Numbered from the stretch's first letter, positions 16,670-26,095 are shown. The stretch: 64,000 nt of DNA from JAGVSR01 sp963742405 (GCA_963742405.1 CAVUMB010000001.1:1-64000); one strand, 5' to 3'. Numbers and translations: made by a program. Notes: generated from the sequence alone by a model not told the origin.

Positions 16670-18355
16670 ATGTTGATCAAGTTCACCGGCGGTAAGGTCT
16701 ACGACCCGGCCAACGGCGTCGACGGCGAAATCCGTGATATCCATGTACGCGACGGTCGTATCGTGACGCCGAGTGCCGGCGAAACGGTGCAGCAGGAATA
16801 CAATCTCGCCGGCAAGGTCGTCATGGCAGGCGGCATCGACCCGCATTCGCACATCGGCGGCGGCAAGGTCACGATCGCACGCATGATGCTGCCGGAGGAT
16901 CATCGCGGCCACGAGGTTCAACGCGGAGATTTGACGCGGTCGGGCTGCGGCCATGCCGTCCCATCGACGCTGACCGCCGGTTATCGCTATGCCGAGATGG
17001 GCTATACCGCCGCCTTTGAACCCGCCATGCTGCCGGCCAACGCGCGCCAGGCGCACATGGAGATGGCCGACACGCCCATGATCGACAAGGGCGCGTTCGT
17101 CATGCTCGGCTCCGACGATTACTTCCTGCGCTTGCTGACGCGCGGCGCGCATAAGGATGAGATCAAGGATTACATCGCCTGGAGTATGCACGCGGCACAG
17201 GCGCTCGCCGTCAAGGTCGTCAACCCCGGCGGCATCTCTGCGTTCAAGTTCAATCAGCGCGCGCTCGACCTTGACGAGAAGCATGTCTTCTACGGCGTCA
17301 CGCCCCGTGACATTATCCTGACGCTCGGCCGCTCACTGCAGGAATTGGGCGTTCCGCATCCCATCCATATCCACGGCTGCAACCTGGGTGTGCCCGGCAA
17401 CAAGGACACGACGCTCGCCACCATTCGCGCCTCCGAAGGCACGCCTATCCACCTCACCCACATTCAGTTCCACAGTTACGGCACCGAAGGCGACATGAAG
17501 TTTTCTTCAGGTGCCGCCGAGATCGCCGAACTGATCAATCAGTACAAGAACGTCTCCATCGACATCGGCCAGATCCTCTTCGGCCAGACCTGCACCGCAT
17601 CCGGCGACTCGATGCGCCAGTACGGCAATACAAAGAGCGCTCACCCCAAGAAGTGGGTAGTGATGGATATCGAATGCGATGCCGGCTGCGGCGTGGTGCC
17701 GATGAAGTATCGCGACAAGAGCTTCGTCAACGCGCTCCAGTGGGCGATCGGGCTTGAGATGTTCCTGCTCGTCAACGACCCCTGGCGCATCTTCCTGACC
17801 ACGGATCACCCGAATGGCGCACCGTTCACCACCTATCCGCATCTGATCCGCCTGCTCATGGACAAGACGTTCCGCAACGAAATGCTGCGCCGGATTCACC
17901 CCGGTGCCCAGGCGGCAACGATCCTCGGATCGCTCACCCGTGAATACTCGCTCTATGAAATCGCCATCATGACCCGCGCCGGCCCGGCCAAATCACTCGG
18001 ACTGAGGGATCGCGGACATCTCGGCCCCGGCGCCAACGCCGACATCACCGTCTATGACGACAACCCGGACCGCGAAGCAATGTTCACGACACCGCTTTTC
18101 GTCTTCAAGAACGGCGAACTGATCGTGCGCAACGGACGAATTGTAAAAGTCGTCACCGGAGCAACGCACGTCGTGCGCCCTGAATATGATCGCAAACGCG
18201 CCGAGAAACCGTTGAAAGATTACTTCGACAGCTATCACACCGTGCAGATGGAGAACTTCCGTCTCCACGACGACGAAATCATCACCGCCGGCTGCGGCCA
18301 CGCGCCCGGCACCTGCGGATGTCTCGTTGTCCACCCCACCGGGGCACGCACATGA
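16670..18355 (+). CDS. fhcA: Formyltransferase/hydrolase complex subunit A
   Basis: The 561-residue amidohydrolase-type subunit has the zinc motif GIDPHSHIGG (H59 and H61), the conserved KVVNPGGISAFKFN region, IHIHGCNLGVPGN, LTHIQFHSYG and DHPNGAPFT. In the Fhc complex this subunit carries the hydrolase active site that releases formate from the formyl carrier. The C-terminus ends in a Cys/Gly-rich HAPGTCGC segment. It starts 21 bases after fhcB and overlaps fhcD by ATGA. It is intact. Confidence 0.92.
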   Translation: MLIKFTGGKVYDPANGVDGEIRDIHVRDGRIVTPSAGETVQQEYNLAGKVVMAGGIDPHSHIGGGKVTIARMMLPEDHRGHEVQRGDLTRSGCGHAVPSTLTAGYRYAEMGYTAAFEPAMLPANARQAHMEMADTPMIDKGAFVMLGSDDYFLRLLTRGAHKDEIKDYIAWSMHAAQALAVKVVNPGGISAFKFNQRALDLDEKHVFYGVTPRDIILTLGRSLQELGVPHPIHIHGCNLGVPGNKDTTLATIRASEGTPIHLTHIQFHSYGTEGDMKFSSGAAEIAELINQYKNVSIDIGQILFGQTCTASGDSMRQYGNTKSAHPKKWVVMDIECDAGCGVVPMKYRDKSFVNALQWAIGLEMFLLVNDPWRIFLTTDHPNGAPFTTYPHLIRLLMDKTFRNEMLRRIHPGAQAATILGSLTREYSLYEIAIMTRAGPAKSLGLRDRGHLGPGANADITVYDDNPDREAMFTTPLFVFKNGELIVRNGRIVKVVTGATHVVRPEYDRKRAEKPLKDYFDSYHTVQMENFRLHDDEIITAGCGHAPGTCGCLVVHPTGART

Positions 18356-19270
18356 CGCTGAGCCAGAACATGAAGGTCAACGGCGTCGCCATCGACGATA
18401 CCTTTGCCGAGGCATTCGGCATGAGCGGCACCGCTCTCATCATCACCGCCGACAGCGCCAAATGGGCGATGATCGCGGCCACGACGATGACGGGCTTTGG
18501 TACGTCGGTTATCGGCTGCGGCGCCGAGTGCGGCATCGATTACGAGATCCCCGCCTCTGACACGCCCGATGGCCGCCCCGGCGTGCGCGTTCTCGTGTTC
18601 GGCTTCTCTCCCGACGCCATCCTGCCGCAATTGAAAAATCGCGTCGGACAATGCGTCCTGACGAGCCCCGGCTCGGCTTGCTACAATGGTCTCGACAGTC
18701 CCCAGCGGCTCGCGCTCTCCGCCGGGCCCGCGTTTTTTCGGCGACGGCTGGCAGATGTCGAAGCGGCTCGGCAAGCGCCGCTTCTGGCGCGTTCCCGTCA
18801 TGGATGGTGAGTTCACCATCGAAGATAATGTCGGCGTCACGACCGATGCGGTCGGGGGCGGCAACTTGCTCATGCTCGGCCGCGATCGTGCCGGCCTTCT
18901 GGAAACAGCGGAAGCCGCCGTCGCAGCGATCGCGAAAGTGCCCGACGTGATCACCCCGTTTCCGGGCGGCATCGTACGCTCGGGTTCGAAAGTCGGCTCC
19001 AAGTACAAAGGCGCACTCGCCTCGACCAATAATGCCTTCTGCCCGACATTGCGCGGCACGACTGAGACCGAACTCGACCCGGACACGATCGCCGTGCTCG
19101 AAATCGTCATAGACGGATTGACGTCGCAGGCCGTGTCGAACGCCATGCGCGCCGGCCTCAAGGCTGTCACCGACATCGGCGCCGCGAAAGGTGTCACGCG
19201 CGTTTCAGCCGGCAATTACGGCGGCAAACTTGGCCAGTTCCACTACCACCTGAAGGATTACGTCGCATGA
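18352..19270 (+). CDS. fhcD: Formylmethanofuran:tetrahydromethanopterin formyltransferase (frameshifted)
   Basis: The first half (VNGVAIDDTFAEAFGM, GFGTSVIGCGAECGIDYEI, GVRVLVFGFSP, CVLTSPGSACYNGL) and second half (FFGDGWQMSKRLGKRRFWRVP, EDNVGVTTDAVGGGNLL, PFPGGIVRSGSKVGSKY) lie in different frames, joined by one extra base near 18735. Together they give a ~305-residue Ftr homologue, the usual family length. It moves the formyl group between tetrahydromethanopterin and the methanofuran-type cofactor. ATGA overlaps link it to fhcA and fhcC. The shift is probably a sequence error. Confidence 0.88.
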
Positions 19271-20067
19271 GCGGGCTCAAGCTGCGTCTGAAATCCACCC
19301 CCGTCGGCCGGCTCGACCTGTCGTGTTTGCAGCCTGCGCCATTGACCGCGCAATCGGCCGAGGACGTCGCGCGACTGCCTTTCGAAGGCGGCACGCTAGG
19401 CGACCTGTTTGAAGTCACGTCCACGAACGACGCGGGCACGCTTGTGTTGGCGCAAACGACACTGGCCTGCGACGGCATCGGCGATCACTTGGCGTCCGGC
19501 ACGCTCATCGTCGAGGGCGATGCCGGTCAGTACGCCGGCCGTTACATGAAGGGCGGCCGTCTCGACATTCGCGGTTCGGCCGGAAACTATCTCGGCGCCG
19601 GAATGAAGGGCGGCCTTATCACCGTTACCGGATCGGCCGGCAGCTATGTTGGCGGTTTACTGCACGGTGAAAAGTTCGGCATGGCCGGCGGAATCATCCA
19701 CGTTGGCGGAGATATCGGCGAACGCGCCGGGGATCGGATGCGCCGAGGCACGATTGTCGCCGCGGGCAAAACCGGAGCGGCGGCCGGTTCACGCATGGCG
19801 GGTGGAACAATCTGGGCCGAAGGTGGCTTTGGTCCTGGCGCCGGGCCGCTGATGCGCCGCGGCACGCTCATCGGTCCGAAGGCAGATGACATGCTGGCGA
19901 CTTTCGCCGATTGTGGCCTCCACGATATGGTTTTTCTACGCCTTATCAGCCGGTTCGTAGCAGCCGAATTGGGCCCGCTGGCACCGGCGCCGCTGCCCGC
20001 GAAGGTGCGCCGCTTCGCTGGGGATCTCGCGTCCATTGGTAAGGGTGAGTTGCTGCTGACCGGCTGA
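19267..20067 (+). CDS. fhcC: Formyltransferase/hydrolase complex subunit C
   Basis: The 266-residue subunit is built of Gly-rich beta-helix repeats (GDAGQYAGRYMKGGRLDIRG, SAGNYLGAGMKGGLITVTG, GDIGERAGDRMRRGTIVA) typical of formylmethanofuran dehydrogenase subunit C and glutamate synthase C-terminal domains. It packs against subunit A in the complex. The gene overlaps fhcD by 4 bases and ends the operon. Confidence 0.9.
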   Translation: MSGLKLRLKSTPVGRLDLSCLQPAPLTAQSAEDVARLPFEGGTLGDLFEVTSTNDAGTLVLAQTTLACDGIGDHLASGTLIVEGDAGQYAGRYMKGGRLDIRGSAGNYLGAGMKGGLITVTGSAGSYVGGLLHGEKFGMAGGIIHVGGDIGERAGDRMRRGTIVAAGKTGAAAGSRMAGGTIWAEGGFGPGAGPLMRRGTLIGPKADDMLATFADCGLHDMVFLRLISRFVAAELGPLAPAPLPAKVRRFAGDLASIGKGELLLTG

Positions 20068-20095
20068 CCGGCAAGTGCCCGCAAGTTCTGAACCG

Positions 20096-20159
20096 GCATA
20101 AGATGACCGAACCGGGCCGTTGATCCGTGCGAAAGGTGCAGGCGTAAGTCATCTTATGC
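20096..20159. repeat. 12-bp perfect inverted repeat downstream of fhcC
   Basis: GCATAAGATGAC at 20096-20107 is matched by GTCATCTTATGC at 20148-20159, separated by 40 bases. It lies between fhcC and the small gene at 20230. It could form a long-loop hairpin in RNA or bind a dimeric protein. The spacing is too long for a simple terminator. Confidence 0.6.
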
Positions 20160-20229
20160 AACGTCAGCTTCGGCGGGCGTGGCCTCGGGCGTGTCGCCCG
20201 CACAAATAAAACCGGGAGAACCACGCCCC

Positions 20230-20430
20230 ATGCTGACGATCGTTATCTCAGCCTGCATGATTGCAGACCCTTCCAGCTGCAAAGATTACACCCTGCCTGT
20301 CGACGGCGACATGGACACGATCCAGTGCGCTATGCTCGCGCCACCATTTCTTGCCAATTGGCAGGAAACGCATCCGCAGTGGACGGTCAAACGGTGGAAG
20401 TGCCAGCCAGCAACAATGAACGATACCTGA
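20230..20430 (+). CDS. Small conserved protein with four cysteines
   Basis: The start at 20230, behind GGGAGA, gives a 66-residue protein beginning MLTIVISACMIADPSSCKDYTLP. Cysteines occur in SACMI, SSCKD, IQCAM and RWKCQP. The string ANWQETHPQWTVKRWKC resembles short uncharacterised alphaproteobacterial proteins I have seen, but I cannot name the family. The hydrophobic start is too short to be a confident signal peptide. It could be periplasmic with two disulfides. Confidence 0.65.
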   Translation: MLTIVISACMIADPSSCKDYTLPVDGDMDTIQCAMLAPPFLANWQETHPQWTVKRWKCQPATMNDT

Positions 20431-20480
20431 TCGCTGGACCACCCAAGGTATTGTTGCGAATTATGCGAAGCGGACTGTGA

Positions 20481-21230
20481 TCAGTCCGCTTTTGCGTATC
20501 GAGAACCCGGCAGCGTGCCGCTGATCTCGTTGACGAACTTCTGCCGGATCGCGCGCTCGAAGTCGCCGAACCCCTTGGCCGGCAAGACAAACGCGCCGGG
20601 CCCGCCTATGACGTGTTCGGAATACCAGCCTTCCAGCGACGGGCCATCATCACCCTCCAGGATTGGCAAACCATTGATGATGACGCCGGAGTTGACGAGT
20701 TCATCGCGCACGATGTCAATCGGCTCCTCGCGGTTGCAGTTGTCCTTGCCATCCCCCGACACATCGACCACGACCCGTGCCGCCTGCGCCGGAATTTGGG
20801 TAACGACCTTGTCGGCGATCATGCGCATCATGCCGGACATGCAGGTAAACTCGCCGCCCTCGCGCGGCAGCCGGCGAACCTGCTGCGCCACCGCCGCGGC
20901 TTCCTCTTTCGAAGAAATGCGGGTCCACGGTACAGAAATTTTTGGCTTGTCGGCCCACATGACGAGCGAAATCAGGATGCTGCCGCGGCTCCCGGCCAGG
21001 ATCGCCTCGACGACCCCCTCATCTTCCAGCGCCTTGGCAATCCCATCCAATTGCAGCCGGTATCGTGTTGCATCGACGGAGTTCGAGACATCGACGGAAA
21101 CGACAAGCGCGGTGTCGACCTCCGGAAAATCTTGCGCGTTGGTGGCAAACGGAACCGCGAGCGTCAGCGCCAGAGCCAAGTATGCGGCCCAGTTGCGAAC
21201 CCGGGCCATCAGCGGCGTGGCGATTGGCAT
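20481..21230 (-). CDS. DUF1194 (von Willebrand A-like) exported protein
   Basis: The 249-residue protein has a signal peptide (WAAYLALALTLAVPFATNA) and a VWA-like domain with a MIDAS-type start DVSNSVD, then LVMWADKPKI, VVDVSGDGKDNC and INGLPILEGD. These match DUF1194. VWA folds bind a metal ion and partner proteins. It is 31 bases downstream of the pentapeptide-repeat gene on the same strand and may share its transcript. Partner and role are unknown. Confidence 0.85.
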   Translation of the reverse strand: MPIATPLMARVRNWAAYLALALTLAVPFATNAQDFPEVDTALVVSVDVSNSVDATRYRLQLDGIAKALEDEGVVEAILAGSRGSILISLVMWADKPKISVPWTRISSKEEAAAVAQQVRRLPREGGEFTCMSGMMRMIADKVVTQIPAQAARVVVDVSGDGKDNCNREEPIDIVRDELVNSGVIINGLPILEGDDGPSLEGWYSEHVIGGPGAFVLPAKGFGDFERAIRQKFVNEISGTLPGSRYAKAD

Positions 21231-21261
21231 GCGAAACTTTCCACCCAGTCGATTGGCGCCT

Positions 21262-22185
21262 TTACCTCAGCGCTTTATCCAGGTTGAGAGCTAGGCCCAA
21301 ACCCTTGGCGCTTTCAAGACCTTTGACTTGCCTCAAATCGGCATCTGCCAGATCAGCACCCGTCAAATCCGCGCCGGTCAGGTCAGCCCCCTTGAAGTCG
21401 ACCCGCGACAGATCGGTGCGCGTCAGCCGCGCACCGGCGAGATTGGCATTGGCGAACGAAGCCATGGCGAGCGACGCGTCGTCGAAATTCGCGCCCCTCA
21501 GAATCGCTCCGTCAAATCGGCATCCTCGGCAGAAGTTGCGCGGCAGGAACGAGATATCGGCACGCGGATCATGGGGCGAGAAATCAAAGCCGGACAGATC
21601 CGCGCTCTTGAACGACGCCCCATCGATGCGGCCGGTAAGTCGCACACCGCGCAAGTTAGCATTGTCGAATACAGGCGCCTCACGCCAATCACTGCGCAGA
21701 TCCGAATAAATGGTCGGCCGCATCAGGGTTGCGCCCTCCAGATTGGCACCGGAAAAATTGGCAAAGGTCAGCACGGTCCGATCGAGTCGCGCCCCGGCGA
21801 GATCGGAACTCGACAAGTTGGCGTTCGAAAGATCGGTTCCAAAAACATCCGAACGGTTCAGCCGCGCGCCTTTGAAGTCAAGACCCGATAAATCAAGGTG
21901 CTTCATCCCCCGGTGGGAGAAATCAATAACCATCCCGGTCTTGCTGGCCTTGAACAGAGCCGAGGTGACCTGCCCCGCCGTTGTGTCGTTGGAAAGTCCT
22001 TCGGCAGCGCGAATTTCCATCGTTGTCGGATCAGGATGCGGCTCAACCACCGTAAACGGTGCACGAGGCAGGCCCAGCACCACATCGGCAGCTCTGGTCT
22101 CGATAGACGACCAGGCGAACATCGGACAAATGAGCAGAACATAGCGCCATCTGGCGCTGCTACCCGCTTTTGCCCGCCCTTGCAT
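21262..22185 (-). CDS. Exported pentapeptide-repeat protein
   Basis: The 307-residue protein has an N-terminal hydrophobic segment (WRYVLLICPMFAW) and then long runs of A(D/N)LXX pentapeptides: LDLSGLDFKGARLNRSDVF, TDLSNANLSSSDLAGARL, GANFDDASLAMASFANANL and GADLTGADLTGADLADADL. Such repeats form a right-handed square beta-helix. The run is interrupted near residues 190-235, where a Cys pair occurs around NFCRGCRFDG. The export signal argues against a DNA gyrase-protection role. Confidence 0.88.
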   Translation of the reverse strand: MQGRAKAGSSARWRYVLLICPMFAWSSIETRAADVVLGLPRAPFTVVEPHPDPTTMEIRAAEGLSNDTTAGQVTSALFKASKTGMVIDFSHRGMKHLDLSGLDFKGARLNRSDVFGTDLSNANLSSSDLAGARLDRTVLTFANFSGANLEGATLMRPTIYSDLRSDWREAPVFDNANLRGVRLTGRIDGASFKSADLSGFDFSPHDPRADISFLPRNFCRGCRFDGAILRGANFDDASLAMASFANANLAGARLTRTDLSRVDFKGADLTGADLTGADLADADLRQVKGLESAKGLGLALNLDKALR

Positions 22186-22288
22186 CGCTACTCACGGCCT
22201 TAAAGCCGAGCCCCTCTATGTTGACCCGTAAGATAAACAACGGATCGCCATCAAGAGTAGATCACAGACCCGTCACGTCCTCCACGGC

Positions 22289-24556
22289 TCAATTGAGCTT
22301 GATGGAGCCGAAAAGTCGAACGCTGGCCCCGGGCTGCAGCACATCCTCGCGGCGTTTGAATGAGGCGGAATTCAATACGTCGTCGTCGGCAAGGTTGTCG
22401 CCTCTGAGGCCGATCGTTATTTCCTGTGGGAGGCTGGCTGCTCCGTCAAAGCGAGAGGTGTAGCTCAACTCGGCGGACACCAGCGTGTACCCTGGCGTTG
22501 TCAATTCATCGACGGCGACACGATCCTGATCGAAGGCGTGCAAGACGCCAGCGCGGGCAAACCAATTCAGATCGCGGTAGTAAAGTCCGCCTCCAAGTCG
22601 GTGAGGCGGAATACGGGGGACGTTTTCTCCGTCGGCGAACTCGGCATTGACGAAGTCGTATTGCCCGTCGACGCCCCATACGCCCTTCCAGATCGCCGCC
22701 ACGTCATATTGACCACCGATTTCTACGCCGTAAAAAGTAGCGCCTCGTTGCTGGTAGACAATCAGATCGAGATCACCCACTCCACCGCAACTGTCGAGAG
22801 TTTCCTCACAAGAGACGCCATCAATGATCTGCTTGTAAATGAACCCGTCGAACTTCGTGTAATAGGCCGTCGCGTCAAAGCGGAAAGCGCCCGCTGCCTT
22901 TCCGAAACCGAGTTCGACAGTGCGTGCACTCTCGATATCAAGGTCAGGGTTGCCGATTTCGAAAGTACCCGTTGCTTCATGCACGCCCTTGGAAAAGAGT
23001 TCCGGCGCCGCCGGGGCCCGTTCGACATACTGACCATTGAGCCGTGCCACGACCCCCATCGGTAGTTCGTAAAGCGCACCGAGACTACCGCTGAACGGGG
23101 TGAAACTGCGCGTCCCCTCGAACAGGCCAGGATTATTCAAGTCCGCAATACTCGTGTACCCGTCGCCCTGCGCTCTTGTCTCTTCGATACGAGCGGCAGC
23201 CTGCAAGCGCAGCGCGTTTGTAGCCTGCAATTCTTCGAACCAGAATCCAGCGATGGATTTGACATTCGCGGTATCCAGCAGCGCATCAACGGGCTCATCG
23301 ACGGCCACGCCTTTGATATCCTGGTCACCCCACTGCACGCCGACGGCGCCGCTCCATTCACCCAGACTGTTGCGGAACGACTGATGTTGCAGTTCGGCGC
23401 GCGCTTCGTATTCTTTATTTGTAAAGCGAGTACCAACGATGTCGCCGCCCTCAGCTTCGTCGAAAATCACCTCGTTATGAGTGTAGTCGGACGCGCCGAA
23501 CCAGACGCGTAGAGCTTCTATGCCCATGTCCTGCACGCGCCACTCTCCCTTGACCTGGACTTTGTCCTGTTCGAGGTCGATGCGCGGCCGCACTTCCAGA
23601 GCTTCCTCACCCGGGATACCGTACAGACTTTCCAGGCGCGTGAAGGCGACACCAAGGAAACCAGATGGCCCCACGAGCGATGTGCCGAGAGAAAAACCGT
23701 CGCTGTTGACGAAGGTATTGGCCTCACGGCCCTGGGGGGTGTCGTAATCTTCCGTAATGCGCTTGAAGGCATCAGCATGCACAGCAACATTCCCCGATCC
23801 GGCGGTAGCTCGAATTGCGCCGTCACGGCCTTCGTCGACGGACGTAAGACCGCCTTTGATCTCACCGGAAAAACCGCCGTTGGGAATGACGGTCGGGATG
23901 CGTTGGTTCTCGATCGCCACGACGCCGCCAATGGCCTGACTGCCATAACGCAGTGTTGCCGGCCCGCGCACGACCTCGACCTGATCTGCGGCGAACGGGT
24001 CGATGGTGACGGCGTGGTCTTCCGACAGGGCTGAAACGTCGCCGCTACTCAACCCGTTTTCCTGCACGCGGACACGATGGTTATCGAGGCCGCGAATGAT
24101 CGGCCGGTTCGCGCCAGCAGCGAACGTCGATCCGGCGATGCCGGGTTTGTTCTGCAGCGAGTCCGTGATGGTGGCGCCTTGATTGGAAAGAATCTCGCCC
24201 TCTTTCAAAACGGTGATTGTGGCGAACGCATCTTCCACAACGATCAAGGTGCCCGGCACGGCTGCAACAGGACCGAGTGCTTCGCTGCTTGGCCCGACCG
24301 ACTGCAGTTCTCCAGTGGCGGTCGCGGGCTGCTGCCGGGGCTCGGATGTGCCCGCTACCGGCTTTTCTTTCGGCTTGGCTACGGGGCTCGGTGCCGTCAC
24401 GACAACTTCGGGAAGCTCGACCGCCCCCGTGTTCTGTCCCAAAGCCGTCTCTGAAAAAGTACCGACGGCAATGGCGCATAGAGTTGCCATGCCCGACAAC
24501 CGCGTCCCGACCGCCAATTTCCCGCTCGTCGCGAATACCAACGACCAAAACATCAT
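22289..24556 (-). CDS. TonB-dependent receptor, probable zinc (ZnuD-like) uptake
   Basis: The 755-residue receptor has a signal peptide, a plug with NKPGIAGSTFAAGANRPIIRGLDNHRVRVQENGL and VEVVRGPATLRYGSQAIGG, and a beta-barrel ending in SVRLFGSIKLN. Barrel features such as YGIPGEEALEVRPRIDLEQDKVQ resemble ZnuD-type zinc receptors. Two Zur-like palindromes lie just before the start, and a zur-like gene lies 140 bases upstream on the same strand, which supports zinc. A lanthanide receptor (LutH-like) role was considered because of the xox locus but fits the regulation less well. Confidence 0.85.
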   Translation of the reverse strand: MMFWSLVFATSGKLAVGTRLSGMATLCAIAVGTFSETALGQNTGAVELPEVVVTAPSPVAKPKEKPVAGTSEPRQQPATATGELQSVGPSSEALGPVAAVPGTLIVVEDAFATITVLKEGEILSNQGATITDSLQNKPGIAGSTFAAGANRPIIRGLDNHRVRVQENGLSSGDVSALSEDHAVTIDPFAADQVEVVRGPATLRYGSQAIGGVVAIENQRIPTVIPNGGFSGEIKGGLTSVDEGRDGAIRATAGSGNVAVHADAFKRITEDYDTPQGREANTFVNSDGFSLGTSLVGPSGFLGVAFTRLESLYGIPGEEALEVRPRIDLEQDKVQVKGEWRVQDMGIEALRVWFGASDYTHNEVIFDEAEGGDIVGTRFTNKEYEARAELQHQSFRNSLGEWSGAVGVQWGDQDIKGVAVDEPVDALLDTANVKSIAGFWFEELQATNALRLQAAARIEETRAQGDGYTSIADLNNPGLFEGTRSFTPFSGSLGALYELPMGVVARLNGQYVERAPAAPELFSKGVHEATGTFEIGNPDLDIESARTVELGFGKAAGAFRFDATAYYTKFDGFIYKQIIDGVSCEETLDSCGGVGDLDLIVYQQRGATFYGVEIGGQYDVAAIWKGVWGVDGQYDFVNAEFADGENVPRIPPHRLGGGLYYRDLNWFARAGVLHAFDQDRVAVDELTTPGYTLVSAELSYTSRFDGAASLPQEITIGLRGDNLADDDVLNSASFKRREDVLQPGASVRLFGSIKLN

Positions 24557-24571
24557 GCGCCACCAGTACCG

Positions 24572-24585
24572 GATATTATAATATC
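24572..24585. promoter_or_regulatory. Candidate Zur operator 1
   Basis: The 14-base perfect palindrome GATATTATAATATC lies 15 bases upstream of the TonB receptor start. AT-rich palindromes of this form are typical Fur/Zur-family sites, and a Zur-like regulator is encoded next door. Confidence 0.6.
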
Positions 24586-24601
24586 ACATCCGCTAAATGT
24601 G

Positions 24602-24614
24602 CGGATAATATCCG
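24602..24614. promoter_or_regulatory. Candidate Zur operator 2
   Basis: CGGATAATATCCG is a perfect odd-centred palindrome 30 bases from centre to centre from the first site, about three helical turns. It may be a second site for the same regulator, controlling the receptor promoter between zur and the receptor. Confidence 0.5.
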
Positions 24615-24696
24615 GATCGGCAAGCAATCACTTTGCATCGGAGTAAGAGAGGAGCAACGTGCGGCCTTGCGGCAACACGCCGGATGCCCCTCGGTT

Positions 24697-25104
24697 TTAG
24701 GCTATTTGCGAAACACAGCGAGCGCACGTGCCGCGCAGTTCGAGCGTCATCTGGCGCAGCACAAAGTGCGAGTCTTCAGCCCAATTTACCAATGCCGTCA
24801 GCGCTGTAGGCTCGTCAAATTCGTCCACGCCGCCACAGCGATCGCAAATTGCGAAAATGGCGGTCCCCTTGTGCACCGCGTGGCTGCAGGCAACAAAAGC
24901 ATTGAGGCTTTCCAGCCTGTGTGCCGCACCCGAGGCGATCAACCGGTCGAGTGAGCGATAAACCGTCTGCGGAGCCAGCGTCGCCTTGTCCCGCACGCTT
25001 TCGATAATCTCATAAGCGCTCACCGGGCGGCCGGCATTGCGAAGCGCGTCGCAGATCAGGCGGTCCTGCTCCGTCGAAGGGCGACGTTTGGCGGGTTTTT
25101 TCAT
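24697..25104 (-). CDS. zur: Fur-family regulator, Zur type
   Basis: The start at 25104 gives a 135-residue protein. The winged-helix part is EQDRLICDALRNAGRPVSAYEI and TLAPQTVYRSLDRLIASGAAHRL. The dimer domain has the Zur-like FAICDRCGGVDEFDE and a C-terminal CARC, a structural zinc site. Zur represses zinc uptake genes when zinc is ample. It lies upstream of the TonB receptor with palindromes between them. Fur or Mur cannot be excluded by sequence alone, but CDRCG plus CARC favours Zur. Confidence 0.82.
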   Translation of the reverse strand: MKKPAKRRPSTEQDRLICDALRNAGRPVSAYEIIESVRDKATLAPQTVYRSLDRLIASGAAHRLESLNAFVACSHAVHKGTAIFAICDRCGGVDEFDEPTALTALVNWAEDSHFVLRQMTLELRGTCARCVSQIA

Positions 25105-25343
25105 CACAACGATGCTTGTCCGGCATACCCAATCCGATCGCAAGGCAAAGTTACACGCTAAACAACGGCGAAGACCGCCAACGCATCGGCATCTCTCGGT
25201 CAATGAGTTGTGGTTGCACTTGTCGGCCGTTGCGCGGAAGTGGGTTTGAAGGCTATAAGCCCGCCATCTCAAGCAACCGCGTGAGACACTGCCCGGCACC
25301 CTTGGAGGCCGGTTCGCAGCTTTTTCTATTTGGAGAACTCGTC

Positions 25344-26087
25344 ATGGCTTCAGAGATCGTTGCTCTCAAAGCCACGGCGCGCCCGCGTGCAGGCAAGGGG
25401 GCCGCACGCCAAGCTCGCCGTGAAGGAAACGTACCCGCCGTAATCTACGGCGACAACCAAACTCCCGAAACCATCGTCCTCGAATACAACGAACTCTGGA
25501 AGCAGATCCTCAAGGGTCACTTCACGGCGTCGGTGTTCGACATCGACATCGCCGAAAAGGGCAAGATCCGCGTCATTCCCCGTGACGTGCAAGTCGATCC
25601 CGTGAAGGATACCCCGCTCCACGTCGATTTCCTGCGCGTCGGCAAAGATGGCATCATTCGCGTTGCCGTCCCGGTGAAGTTCATCAACGAGACGCTTTCG
25701 CCCGGTTTGAAGCGCGGCGGCATTCTCAACATTGTTCGTCACGAAGTCGAGGTGTATTGCCCGTTCGACCGCATTCCCGCGTCCTTTGAAATCAACCTCG
25801 AAGGTCTCGAAATCGGCAAGTCGATCCACATCTCCTTCGTCGAACTGCCCGAAGGTGTGCGTCCGGTGATTGGCGACCGCGACTTCACGATCGCCACCAT
25901 CGCCGGCGTGCGCAAGGAAGAAGAGGCCGCGACCGACGCGACCGCTTCTGCCGCTCCGGCTGGTGCCGCGAAGGGCGCTCCGGCTGCCGCTGCCGCCAAG
26001 GGTGCAGCTCCTGCTGCCGGCGGCAAGGCCGCTCCGGCCGCTGGCGGCAAAGCTGCCCCGGCAGCTGCCGCACCGAAGAAGAAGTAA
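25344..26087 (+). CDS. rplY: 50S ribosomal protein L25/general stress protein Ctc
   Basis: The 247-residue protein begins MASEIVALKATARPRAGKGAARQ, then NVPAVIYGDNQTPETIVLEYNE, the 5S rRNA-binding N-domain, and a TL5-type C-domain (PLHVDFLRVGKDGIIRVAVPV, HEVEVYCPFDRIPASFEINL). The last 45 residues are an Ala/Pro/Lys-rich tail ending AAPKKK. The start at 25344 follows TTGGAGAA. It is followed by pth, the common order in alphaproteobacteria. Confidence 0.93.
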   Translation: MASEIVALKATARPRAGKGAARQARREGNVPAVIYGDNQTPETIVLEYNELWKQILKGHFTASVFDIDIAEKGKIRVIPRDVQVDPVKDTPLHVDFLRVGKDGIIRVAVPVKFINETLSPGLKRGGILNIVRHEVEVYCPFDRIPASFEINLEGLEIGKSIHISFVELPEGVRPVIGDRDFTIATIAGVRKEEEAATDATASAAPAGAAKGAPAAAAAKGAAPAAGGKAAPAAGGKAAPAAAAPKKK

Positions 26088-26095
26088 CACGACAA

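Noticed and set aside
22289..24556. TonB receptor as the lanthanide receptor LutH
   Set aside because: Zur-type palindromes and an adjacent zur gene point to zinc; the lut-like genes are 19 kb away.
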